A stretch of 64,000 bases of DNA from Planctomycetota bacterium (GTDB taxonomy: Bacteria > Planctomycetota > Planctomycetia > Pirellulales > Pirellulaceae): NCBI GenBank assembly GCA_014238905.1, contig JABAAE010000015.1, positions 1 through 64,000 of the forward strand. Direction: 5' to 3'. The notes beneath the pieces are model-generated. The model was not told the origin of the DNA, ran no database searches, and saw only the letters and a list, made by a program, of their open reading frames with translations. The translations under genes and the position numbers were made by a program. The stretch's first letter is position 1. Each line of letters begins with the position of its first letter. Of the stretch, positions 8,936-16,716 are shown piece by piece.

Positions 8936-9361
8936 ATCGCACAGATGAAGTTCGATTCCCTCACATTCGATCAGGCGTTCGCCGGCATTCGTGCCGATCC
9001 GGATTGTCGAGAAACCAAAACTGCAGCTTGGTATCGCAGATGCTTTGAGGATAGTCGGAGCCCCAACGAATGCGCCCTCGCGAATCTCGTATCGTCGCAC
9101 ACCGGAAAAAGAAATCACCCGTGGTTCAAATCGATTGTGGTCCCAATCAATCGGGTAATCAACCTCGATCAGAATCCGATCTTCCGCGGGAATCTCAATC
9201 ACCCGTCGGATTTTGCAATCGTACCAGAATATGTCGTCAATTTGATTGATACGTCTTGAGTCCTCTTTTGTGTCCACCAACAGCATGGCAATAACCCGCG
9301 GAGAGCGAATGCGACTGGCATGCATAACGTCCGTGATCACCGAGCCGGAACCAGCGATCAT
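8930..9361 (-). CDS. Hypothetical protein, 143 aa, probable gene-cassette ORF
   Basis: I do not recognise the family. The protein has no signal peptide and no transmembrane segment, is mixed acidic/basic, and has an alternating hydrophobic pattern (RILIEVDYPIDWDHNRFEPRVISF, read here as two adjoining segments around residues 62-85) suggesting a beta-rich cytoplasmic fold. The ATG at 9361 is the first in frame; there is no good ribosome site. Its TAA stop overlaps the attC-like core at 8929-8935, which is the main reason to believe that it is a cassette gene. A GrpB-family gene lies downstream in the same orientation, 115 bases away across the attC-like element. Could be a decayed gene; confidence that it is translated is moderate. 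Confidence 0.5.
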   Translation of the reverse strand: MIAGSGSVITDVMHASRIRSPRVIAMLLVDTKEDSRRINQIDDIFWYDCKIRRVIEIPAEDRILIEVDYPIDWDHNRFEPRVISFSGVRRYEIREGAFVGAPTILKASAIPSCSFGFSTIRIGTNAGERLIECEGIELHLCDA

Positions 9362-9591
9362 CCATCTTAAAACCAGGGAAAATTAGAATAAAAGGGAAGA
9401 AGTGCCCGAAATCTAATAATAAGTGGCAATTAACTTGCGTTAATAACGAATGATCTTTTTTTGACTAAATCGTTCAATTTCGAAGAATTTTTTGTGAGTG
9501 ACCATCCGTGTCAAACGTAATAACGAATATATGAGATAGCGAGGTTTTGAAAATCTCAACTCCGTTCCCATCCAATGCAAAGGAAATGCTC

Positions 9592-9822
9592 ATGTTGGTC
9601 TTATCGAGAAAAAAAAATCAAACGATACTGATAGATGGTGGAATAGAGGTCCAGATTCTTCAGACACGGGGAGGAATCGTAAAAGTTGGAATTTCAGCGC
9701 CGGACGATGTCCGAATCGTCAGAGGCGAGTTAGAGATTTTTCCAGAAATTGAGCCCTCTGGCTCAGCAGACTCAGACCAAGAGATGGAAAGTAGAAGTTC
9801 CAGTTTCCACATCGCGAAATGA
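9592..9822 (+). CDS. csrA: Carbon storage regulator CsrA
   Basis: Small RNA-binding post-transcriptional regulator that binds GGA motifs in mRNA leaders. The family start MLVLSRKKNQTILI is seen from the ATG at 9592, with VQILQTRGGIVKVGISAPDDVRIVRGEL covering the conserved core in two adjoining blocks (residues about 19-45); the RNA-contacting Arg of VxVxR type and the IVR/E core are kept. I rejected the in-frame TTG at 9547 and ATG at 9586 because AAAGGA lies 7 bases before 9592 and the family begins there. The C-terminal 25 residues are acidic and Ser-rich, giving 76 aa versus the more usual 60-75. The gene stands alone between the cassette island and mtnA. Confidence 0.93.
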   Translation: MLVLSRKKNQTILIDGGIEVQILQTRGGIVKVGISAPDDVRIVRGELEIFPEIEPSGSADSDQEMESRSSSFHIAK

Positions 9823-9840
9823 CAGCCATTTTGTTTGTGG

Positions 9841-9879
9841 GGCAGGGCGTTGCAGGGCAGGGCGTTGCAGGGCAGGGCG
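9841..9879. repeat. 2.8 x 14-bp tandem repeat (GGCAGGGCGTTGCA)
   Basis: Three head-to-tail units of GGCAGGGCGTTGCA, the last one truncated after 11 bases, lie 18 bases downstream of the csrA stop. The copies are identical, which suggests recent slippage expansion. There is no coding role in csrA, since the stop comes first. Confidence 0.85.
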
Positions 9880-10002
9880 TTAGCTCAATCCCCTTTTCGT
9901 GGGGTGAAGCCAGCCTCCGCCCATCGTCCCAGTCAAACAGTTCACTTGAAGTCATGGAGAGATGACTCAATAGAAACCGGTTGGTATCGACTAGTCAATA
10001 AA

Positions 10003-11058
10003 TCACGCCAAACCAAGAACACTTTGGATCGTCTTGGAATCCACGGGCCGAATAATACCCTTTTCGGTAATGATGGAGTCAATTAAATCGGCTGGCGTCA
10101 CGTCAAAGGCAGGGTTGTAAACGTCGATTCCATCGGGAGCGGTTTGACATTGAAAACCATGTGTAATCTCGGTGGAAGATCGCTCTTCAATTGGAATCGA
10201 TTCTCCAGTCTCAATCGACAGGTCGAACGTCGTCGTTGGAGCGGCGATATAAAAAGGGATTTGATGCGATTTGGCGAGGCAAGCCAATCCATAGGTGCCT
10301 ATTTTGTTGGCCGAATCTCCATTGGCCGCAATTCGGTCTGCACCGGTAATGACCGCCTGAACTTTTCCCTCCCGCATCACCTGAGCTGCCATACTGTCGC
10401 AGATCAGCGTAGCGTCGACATTTCTTTGTTTTAACTCCCAAGCCGTTAGCCTCGAACCCTGCAAAAGGGGTCTGGTTTCGTCTACAAATACGTGAATTTT
10501 TTTGCCCAAATCCTGTGCGGTAAAAAAAACGGACAAGGCAGTCCCATACTCCGCTGTAGCCAAACCGCCGGCATTGCAGTGCGTCAAAACTCCCATGCCA
10601 TCAAGGAGTAGAGTCGCTCCATGGCTGCCAATGGCATGACACATTTGGCGATCCTCCTCATGAATCAATTTGGCATCAGTCAGGAGAATGTCTTTCAGCT
10701 GATCAACCGAACAGTTCTTGTTGGCTTCCGCCGTCTGAGTCATTCGGTCCAGCGCCCAAAACAGATTCACCGCCGTTGGACGACTGGTTGCCAAAAACCC
10801 CGTCACCTCCCGCAACTTTGCAAAAAATCCTAAGCCGGTAGTATCGGATGGCACCTCTTGTACCCCCAAGACAACCCCATAGGCTGCCGCAATTCCAATT
10901 GCTGGAGCGCCTCGAACCTTGAGTTGCTTAATTGCGTCCCAGACCGACTGTACATTCCGGCATTTCAATTCCACAAATTCGGTGGGCAATCTGGTTTGAT
11001 CAATCAATTCCAGGTATCCACCTCTATCCCCGTGCCACCGCATTGTCTCTGTTTTCAT
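10003..11058 (-). CDS. mtnA: S-methyl-5-thioribose-1-phosphate isomerase
   Basis: Cytoplasmic enzyme of the methionine salvage pathway that converts 5-methylthioribose 1-phosphate to the ribulose form. Family hallmarks: RGAPAIGIAAAYG at residues 49-61, THCNAGGLATAEYGTA with catalytic Cys161, CDSMAA near 220, and ITGADRIAANGD with catalytic Asp241 followed by NKIGTY. Length 351 aa is typical of the bacterial enzyme. The ATG at 11058 has AAAGGA 7 bases upstream. It lies 78 bases downstream of the symporter gene on the same strand, with a possible A/T-rich terminator between them. No other salvage genes are near, so the pathway must be scattered. The paralogous eIF2B-like and ribose-1,5-bisphosphate isomerase families are less likely given the exact active-site matches. 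Confidence 0.95.
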   Translation of the reverse strand: MKTETMRWHGDRGGYLELIDQTRLPTEFVELKCRNVQSVWDAIKQLKVRGAPAIGIAAAYGVVLGVQEVPSDTTGLGFFAKLREVTGFLATSRPTAVNLFWALDRMTQTAEANKNCSVDQLKDILLTDAKLIHEEDRQMCHAIGSHGATLLLDGMGVLTHCNAGGLATAEYGTALSVFFTAQDLGKKIHVFVDETRPLLQGSRLTAWELKQRNVDATLICDSMAAQVMREGKVQAVITGADRIAANGDSANKIGTYGLACLAKSHQIPFYIAAPTTTFDLSIETGESIPIEERSSTEITHGFQCQTAPDGIDVYNPAFDVTPADLIDSIITEKGIIRPVDSKTIQSVLGLA

Positions 11059-11089
11059 TTTATTCCTTTACGGGATTGCTAAGCCGCCC

Positions 11090-11112
11090 AAAAAAACGAC
11101 AGGGCGTTTTTT
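11090..11112 (-). terminator. Possible terminator hairpin after the symporter gene
   Basis: On the minus strand AAAAAACG and CGTTTTTT form an 8-base stem around the loop CCCTGT, ending in seven T. The stem is mostly A-T and so weak; a GCCC/GGGC pairing is an alternative. Its position between the symporter stop and mtnA makes a terminator or attenuator plausible. Confidence 0.35.
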
Positions 11113-11136
11113 ACCCTACCACCACGCAAGACATCG

Positions 11137-12930
11137 TCATTCTGGTTGGGTCAGTTTCCTCACAATTCCAAACACTGTCACACCACATACAATCGCCACC
11201 AACATTCCAACCGCAGCATTTTGATAGTCTTGAAATATCATTCTCCCAATTGACCAGAGCAAGCTGTAAACCACGCCAGATCCGACCGCCGCCCCCAACA
11301 CCGAAAGACCCAAATTGGAGTCCGGTTTGACGTGAGGTGCGAGTGAGGCGATCGGTCTCCAACCTGGTCCACCTGGATGGACTTTTTCGTAGAACTTAAC
11401 CAATATTTTTTTAGGCTCTGGTGGAGTTATCAAGGTAACAACCAGCCAAAACAAAATGGTGGGAACCGCTACGATGAATATCAGCTCAATTTCCGATATC
11501 AAATCTTCTGAATAATAAATCGAAAAGAAAAAAAGCGAACCAAACATACCGGCAATTTCACTCCATGCATTGATACGCCACCAAAACCATCGGAGCATAT
11601 AAACCAGCCCTCCACCAGCACCCAACGCTGCCAGGAACTTCCACGCAGAATCAACCGAAACATTGTGATCAATCATGATAAAGGCCACCACAATGCCCAA
11701 GGCAAGGATTAACACCGATCCAATTTTGGAAGCAAGGGCTAGATGTTTCTGGCTTGCATCAGGATTCAAAAATCTTTGATAGATATCACGAACCAACAAC
11801 GAAGCTCCCCAGTTCATTTGGGTGCTGATGGTAGACATAAAAGCTGCGAAGAATGTCACCATGATTAATCCACGCAGCCCCGTGGGAGCGACATCTCGAA
11901 TCACCATCGGAAACCCAATACCGGCATTTTCCATGGCATGAAGTTCCGGATAGAGTGCTAATGCTACCAAGGCAACCATGATCCACGGCCAAGGTCGAAT
12001 ACAGTAGTGAGCTATTTGAAACCAAAGCGTGGCTTTCAATGCATGGGTTTCATCTCGGCAAGCTGCCATTCGCTGGACAACATAACCTCCTCCACCGGGT
12101 TCAGCTCCAGGGTACCAAGAGGCCCACCATTGAACCCCCACCATGATCAAAAAACTGGAAAACGGCAGCCAAGCGGAGGATCCAAAAAAAGACGGTATAA
12201 AAGAGAATACCTCGAAGCCCTTTTCATCGGCAAAATTTTCAGACACCCGGACTTGCAACTCTTCTACGCCGCCAACGTGATTGACTGCCACGATGGCCAA
12301 CCAAATACAACCAAACATGGCAAGGACAAATTGGATTACGTCCGTAATTGCCACTCCCCACATACCGGAAACAGAGCAGTAAATCCCAACCGCCAAAAAC
12401 AGCCCCAGTATGATCAACCAATCCTGTGTCGAACTCGACACCTCCGGCACCATCGATGAATCGTAAAAGACGGTATAGTGCAGGAAATCAATCATGGCCT
12501 TGGTCACCCAGCCAATAATGATCGGATTGACGATCAATGCAAAGTAGCCTGCCCGAATTCCTCTTAACGCAGCCGCGGGTTTCCCCCCATAGCGTAGCTC
12601 AATAAATTCGACGTCAGTAATGACCTCCGCACGCCGCCATAGCTTGGAAAAAACGAAAACGGTAAACATCCCGCCTAAAGCGAATGACCACCAGAACCAA
12701 TTTCCTGCCAAGCCATTTTTGGCAATCAAACCGGTGACTGCCAGTGGAGTATCGGCCGCAAAAGTAGTGGCGACCATCGATGTCCCTGCAATCCACCATG
12801 GTAATGATCGACCCGACACAAAATAATCAGTCAGACTCTTTCCCGCTCGCCCGGCGAATGCCAGCCCAATGATCATCGTCGCGATGAAATAGGCAACGAT
12901 GATCAGCCAGTCAATTGATGTAAGCTCCAT
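11137..12930 (-). CDS. Sodium:solute symporter (SSS) family protein
   Basis: Inner-membrane sodium-coupled transporter of the SSS family. The protein is strongly hydrophobic, with about 13-15 membrane spans. The N-terminus (IIVAYFIATMIIGLAFAGR, then the family's YFVSGRSLPWW near residue 37) and the segment GTSMVATTFAADTPLAVTG near 49-67 are typical of the LeuT-fold sodium-site helix region. The substrate (sugar, amino acid, carboxylate) cannot be assigned; planctomycete members often accompany sugar or organic acid use. The ATG at 12930 has GGGAG 6 bases upstream. It is 597 aa, within the family's range. It shares orientation with mtnA downstream, but a hairpin lies between the two. Confidence 0.92.
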   Translation of the reverse strand: MELTSIDWLIIVAYFIATMIIGLAFAGRAGKSLTDYFVSGRSLPWWIAGTSMVATTFAADTPLAVTGLIAKNGLAGNWFWWSFALGGMFTVFVFSKLWRRAEVITDVEFIELRYGGKPAAALRGIRAGYFALIVNPIIIGWVTKAMIDFLHYTVFYDSSMVPEVSSSTQDWLIILGLFLAVGIYCSVSGMWGVAITDVIQFVLAMFGCIWLAIVAVNHVGGVEELQVRVSENFADEKGFEVFSFIPSFFGSSAWLPFSSFLIMVGVQWWASWYPGAEPGGGGYVVQRMAACRDETHALKATLWFQIAHYCIRPWPWIMVALVALALYPELHAMENAGIGFPMVIRDVAPTGLRGLIMVTFFAAFMSTISTQMNWGASLLVRDIYQRFLNPDASQKHLALASKIGSVLILALGIVVAFIMIDHNVSVDSAWKFLAALGAGGGLVYMLRWFWWRINAWSEIAGMFGSLFFFSIYYSEDLISEIELIFIVAVPTILFWLVVTLITPPEPKKILVKFYEKVHPGGPGWRPIASLAPHVKPDSNLGLSVLGAAVGSGVVYSLLWSIGRMIFQDYQNAAVGMLVAIVCGVTVFGIVRKLTQPE

Positions 12931-13362
12931 TTCGATCTCCCTTTGAGGCCAATTCTAATACTCTGATCGGCGAAAGGGCAGGGGGCAAATCCAAAGCTAC
13001 GCCCGCCAAAAAAGGATCTAATGCGGTAGTGAAAAATATCGATTGCCCTAACGAAAAACTCGTCACGTCAAAAAAAGAAGCAGCTGGGACGACAGGCCCA
13101 CTTAGCAATCAGTAAAAACCCAATTGAAGCCTGAAAATCCACCGCCATCTAAAAGAGCCAGCATCATCGACCTGTACCAGGCGATTCAAAATCGTACGGT
13201 TTGAGGTCAATGCACCCCGCAAAATCATATCCCAGCCAGACTACAGCGGTCCAACCAGAAAAAATCCGGAATCGTCTGAAAGCTCTTTGTTAGAAAATCA
13301 ACATTGGCCAGTCAGGATAATTTGCCAGGTATTGATTCCATATCCCCTGACCGGTTGTTAGG
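12931..13362. other. Non-coding gap, nothing identified
   Basis: The 432 bases between tadA and the symporter gene (both minus strand) hold no ORF with family features, no tRNA-like cloverleaf and no strong terminator. The symporter promoter must lie in the part near 12950-13100, but I cannot point to a convincing -35/-10 pair. Confidence 0.5.
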
Positions 13363-13836
13363 CTATTTTTTTCCAGCCAACCGTTTCTGACGAAAAAAAT
13401 CCGTTAGGATTTCACTGCAACGTTGCTCTGCGATGCCGACTACAATGCTGCACTGATGATTTAATCTGTCATCGCTAAGCAGTTCATATTGAGACTGCAC
13501 AGCGCCTGCCTTGGGGTCAGCGGCGCCATAAACCAGATTAGGAATTCGGCTTTGCAAAATGGCACCGGCGCACATTGGACAGGGCTCGAGCGTGACATAC
13601 AGAGTACAGCCATTGAGCCGCCAGCTGCGTAACGACTCAGCAGCTTGAGTAATGGCGATCATCTCCGCATGGGCTGTCGGATCATGTAACGTCTCCCGTT
13701 GGTTATGTGCAGCAGCGATGACACGATTATCGTAGACAATGACCGCTCCTACGGGAACTTCGTCAGAATTCCGAGCCGCCTCCGCCTGTTCTAACGCCAT
13801 CTGCATATAGATTGCGTGAGGGTCTAATTCTAACAT
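13363..13836 (-). CDS. tadA: tRNA adenosine(34) deaminase TadA
   Basis: Zinc-dependent cytidine-deaminase-fold enzyme that deaminates A34 to inosine in tRNA-Arg(ACG), needed for decoding CGN codons. The zinc/catalytic motifs are intact: HAE at residues 56-58 (His ligand and catalytic Glu) and PCPMC at 85-89 (two Cys ligands). The family's substrate loop FFRQKR is at the C-terminus. Length 157 aa is standard. The ATG at 13836 is the first in frame; the ribosome site is weak. It stands alone, divergent from the endonuclease/phosphatase-like gene. A guanine deaminase or other CDA paralogue is less likely because the C-terminal helix motif is TadA-like. Confidence 0.95.
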   Translation of the reverse strand: MLELDPHAIYMQMALEQAEAARNSDEVPVGAVIVYDNRVIAAAHNQRETLHDPTAHAEMIAITQAAESLRSWRLNGCTLYVTLEPCPMCAGAILQSRIPNLVYGAADPKAGAVQSQYELLSDDRLNHQCSIVVGIAEQRCSEILTDFFRQKRLAGKK

Positions 13837-13996
13837 TCACCAACTCAACTTTTTTCGAAAACAAATATTTCTGATCATGCCAAAAACAAAATCTGGGCAT
13901 TTTTTTCTTCACGCCCACTTTTGCGTCGCAATAACGTGGAAATGATACCATGATTCATTCACTGCTTTTTACCATGTATGCTTTCTATAGGCATAG

Positions 13997-15232
13997 ATGT
14001 CTAACATAACGTCCTCCGCAACTATTTTAGTAATGCCAAAAATTCGACCTCGTTTTTTTCCTATTTTGGTTGTCGGACTATTCGGGCTGACCATTTTTCC
14101 AGACTACGCTTTCTCTAATGAGAACCAAGTTCGGGTTGCCACATTCAACACCAGTTTGTTCGGTAAAAAAACTGGGGAATTGAAACAGGAACTCGGGAGC
14201 GGACAATCACGACAAGCGCGGAATGTTGCCGCAATCATTCAGCGAGTTCGACCAGACATATTGCTCTTAAACGAATTCGACTTTGAGAGAGACCAGCAAA
14301 ACGTTCGACTCTTTGAAAGGCTTTACCTCGGCCATTCGCAAGAGGATGGACAGCCGATTAAATACCCCTATACTTTTGTCGCGCCTGTTAACACTGGCAT
14401 TGCATCAGGTTTTGATCTCGATGGGGATCAGAAAAAAGATGGGGCCGGCGACGCATTTGGGTATGGAAATTTTCCAGGTCAATACGGAATGGCTGTGCTA
14501 TCAAGATTTCCAATCAACCGGCAAATGACTCGAACGTTTCAAAAGTTCCTCTGGAAAGACATGCCCAAGGCTCTGACTCCAACAAACAAGGACAATACAG
14601 GCTTTTATTCCCAGGAGGCCTGGAAGCAGTTCCGTCTTTCATCCAAAAGCCATTGGGACGTCGTTATTGAATTAAGACAACAACAACTTCACTTTCTAGT
14701 ATCGCACCCAACCCCGCCCGTATTCGACAAAGAGGATGACCATAATGGACGTCGAAACCACGATGAAATTCGATTTTGGAAGGACTACATCCAGCCTCAA
14801 ACGAGTGTTTATATCTACGATGATCGAGGAGGCGTGGGCGGGTTAAAAAAAAATTCGCTGTTCATTATTGCAGGTGATCAAAATGCCGATCCTGCTGATG
14901 GAGACAGTACAGGATCTCCTATCAGGATGCTCTTGCAACATGCAAGCATTCAAGCCGAACCTGCACCCGGTAGCGCAGGGGCAGTCGAGGCCAGCCGATT
15001 TGGAAAAGCCAATCTCAAGCACCGCGGAAAGCCGAAATTGGACACCGCCCAATTTGGACCGGAAACGGTAGGAAACCTTCGCCTTGATTACGTGCTGCCG
15101 TCCAAAAACCTTCGCCTTGTTGATTCTGGTGTTTTTTGGCCTCTTAAAAATGAACCTGAAGCAAGATTTATTCAAGCATCAGATCATCGCCTGGTCTGGA
15201 TTGACATTCAGCTTCCATCCATGAAGAGATGA
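13997..15232 (+). CDS. Secreted endonuclease/exonuclease/phosphatase family protein
   Basis: Member of the EEP (DNase I-like) metallohydrolase superfamily. An N-terminal signal segment (FFPILVVGLFGLTIF, about residues 20-34) implies export. Motifs: VRVATFNTSLF near 47-57 (Asn metal/phosphate ligand), ILLLNEFD near 93-100 (catalytic Glu), GMAVLSRFPI near 167, an SHPTPPVFD segment near 239, AGDQNADP near 294 (the GDxNxxP motif) and SDHRLVW near the C-terminus (catalytic His). All catalytic residues are present. The substrate may be nucleic acid, a phosphodiester or a lipid headgroup; family membership alone cannot tell. The gene stands alone, and converges with the response regulator. Confidence 0.88.
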   Translation: MSNITSSATILVMPKIRPRFFPILVVGLFGLTIFPDYAFSNENQVRVATFNTSLFGKKTGELKQELGSGQSRQARNVAAIIQRVRPDILLLNEFDFERDQQNVRLFERLYLGHSQEDGQPIKYPYTFVAPVNTGIASGFDLDGDQKKDGAGDAFGYGNFPGQYGMAVLSRFPINRQMTRTFQKFLWKDMPKALTPTNKDNTGFYSQEAWKQFRLSSKSHWDVVIELRQQQLHFLVSHPTPPVFDKEDDHNGRRNHDEIRFWKDYIQPQTSVYIYDDRGGVGGLKKNSLFIIAGDQNADPADGDSTGSPIRMLLQHASIQAEPAPGSAGAVEASRFGKANLKHRGKPKLDTAQFGPETVGNLRLDYVLPSKNLRLVDSGVFWPLKNEPEARFIQASDHRLVWIDIQLPSMKR

Positions 15233-15240
15233 GCCAGAGA

Positions 15241-15278
15241 GCCTGGATAGATTCAGGGAGCCTGGATAGATTCAGGCA
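15241..15278. repeat. 2 x 19-bp tandem repeat (GCCTGGATAGATTCAGG core)
   Basis: Two adjacent copies of a 19-base unit (GCCTGGATAGATTCAGGSA) lie between the convergent EEP-type and sigma-54 regulator genes; the second copy overlaps the stop codon of the regulator. The copies differ at one base. Confidence 0.8.
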
Positions 15279-16684
15279 GCCTTGCCCGCGGTCAGCGAAA
15301 GGCTGTTCAGCCGATTATAGATCGTCTTAATGCTAACACCCAGTTCTTCTGCTGCAGCATTCTTGTCACCAGCATTTCGCTCCAAAGACTCAGCGATGGC
15401 TGCCGTCTCGATCTCTTTTAGCGTCATCGGCCCAAAAACCAATCTGTTCCTACCTCGTACCCGTTCGGAAAACCGTGCAGGCAAATCAGCTAAATCAATT
15501 GGTAACGAATCTGCCAAGATCGAAGCGTGCTCTACTACATTTGCCAATTCTCGTACGTTTCCCGGCCAACTATGCTGCTTCAATTGGTGAACTGCGTCTT
15601 GGGAAAATCCAGTCTTAATATCATCACCACAACTTCCATCACCTCGAAAACGCCTTAATAAATGTATCGCCAATTCCGGAATATCATCTCGGCGTGAGGC
15701 AAGTGTGGGCAATTCGATTTCAAAGGCATTGATTCGATACATCAGGTCCTCCCGAAATTCTCCGTCATCCACCATCGTCCCCAAATCTCTATGAGTCGCA
15801 CAAACAATTCTGACATCAACTCGGAAGGATTCATTGTCACCGACTCTGCGGACCTCGCCTGACTCCAAGACGCGAAGTAATTTGGCTTGCATCGATTTTG
15901 GAAGTTCTCCAATTTCATCAAGAAACAGAGTGCCTCCGGAGGCGACTTCAAAAAGTCCCGACCGGCTCGCATCAGCGCCCGTAAAAGCCCCTTTCCGATG
16001 CCCAAAAAGCTCACTCTCGATCAAACTTTCCGGAAGAGCGCCACAATTAACGGCAACAAATGGGTGACCAGCTCGGCCACTCTGGTTATGAACGGCCCTT
16101 GCCGCAAGTTCCTTTCCTGTTCCTGTTTCCCCACGAATCAGCACCGTCGCGTTGGTCACGGCCACCTTATCAATCAATGACCTGACTTTTGCCATGCAGT
16201 TGGCATGGCCCACCATTTCGGGTTCACCCTCAGCGGCGTGTAATCGTCTCTTCACCGCCCTTAACTGATTCGTTAGAGAAATTTTCTCACTAACCCGATC
16301 AAGTATGGACTGCAATTCGATTAATTTGCACGGTTTACTGATGTAATCGAACACCCCCTGCCGCAAGGCAGCAACAGCTGTCTCCAACGATGACTTTCCG
16401 GTCAATACAATGGCTTCAATATCAGGGCTGACGGTCTTCGCATACTTGATAACGTCGATACCATTGAGGCCCGGCATATCCAAATCCACCATCATGCAAT
16501 CGTAGGAGTTTTTATCCAAAGCCGCGCAGGCGGTCAGACCATCGGGACAAATGGTAGCACGGTGTCCTAATTCGGCCAGTTCAACTTTCATGATTTCTTG
16601 CAATGTTATCTCATCATCGGCAAACAGAATTCTCATCCCGTTATCCGGTCGATCACCCTCTTTACTTTTCTTTTTTTTGATCAT
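15272..16684 (-). CDS. Sigma-54-dependent response regulator (NtrC family)
   Basis: Cytoplasmic transcription activator of RpoN-dependent promoters. Receiver domain at about residues 17-130, with acidic pocket ADDE, phosphoacceptor Asp67, Thr95 and Lys117. AAA+ domain at about 155-380 with Walker A GETGTGKE (185-192), the sigma-54 contact loop GAFTGA (232-237), Walker B FLDEIGE (254-260) and an Arg-finger region. The C-terminal Fis-type helix-turn-helix is at about 425-465 (AAEELGVSIKTIYNRL). Length 470 aa is typical. ATG at 16684 is preceded by AAGGAA. It begins 33 bases after the histidine kinase stop, so the pair is one operon, kinase first. The stimulus and targets are not visible. Confidence 0.95.
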   Translation of the reverse strand: MIKKKKSKEGDRPDNGMRILFADDEITLQEIMKVELAELGHRATICPDGLTACAALDKNSYDCMMVDLDMPGLNGIDVIKYAKTVSPDIEAIVLTGKSSLETAVAALRQGVFDYISKPCKLIELQSILDRVSEKISLTNQLRAVKRRLHAAEGEPEMVGHANCMAKVRSLIDKVAVTNATVLIRGETGTGKELAARAVHNQSGRAGHPFVAVNCGALPESLIESELFGHRKGAFTGADASRSGLFEVASGGTLFLDEIGELPKSMQAKLLRVLESGEVRRVGDNESFRVDVRIVCATHRDLGTMVDDGEFREDLMYRINAFEIELPTLASRRDDIPELAIHLLRRFRGDGSCGDDIKTGFSQDAVHQLKQHSWPGNVRELANVVEHASILADSLPIDLADLPARFSERVRGRNRLVFGPMTLKEIETAAIAESLERNAGDKNAAAEELGVSIKTIYNRLNSLSLTAGKAA

Positions 16685-16716
16685 CTGTTATTTCCTTCTA
16701 TTGAATCGACAGAATC

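Noticed and set aside
8949..8965. tRNA T-arm-like GTTCGATTCC near 8949
   Set aside because: Surrounding sequence does not form an acceptor or anticodon stem and lies in the 143-residue ORF; no CCA-like end.
13117..13362. SRP or tmRNA next to tadA
   Set aside because: The region next to tadA lacks the conserved GGAAGCAGCC or tmRNA ends.
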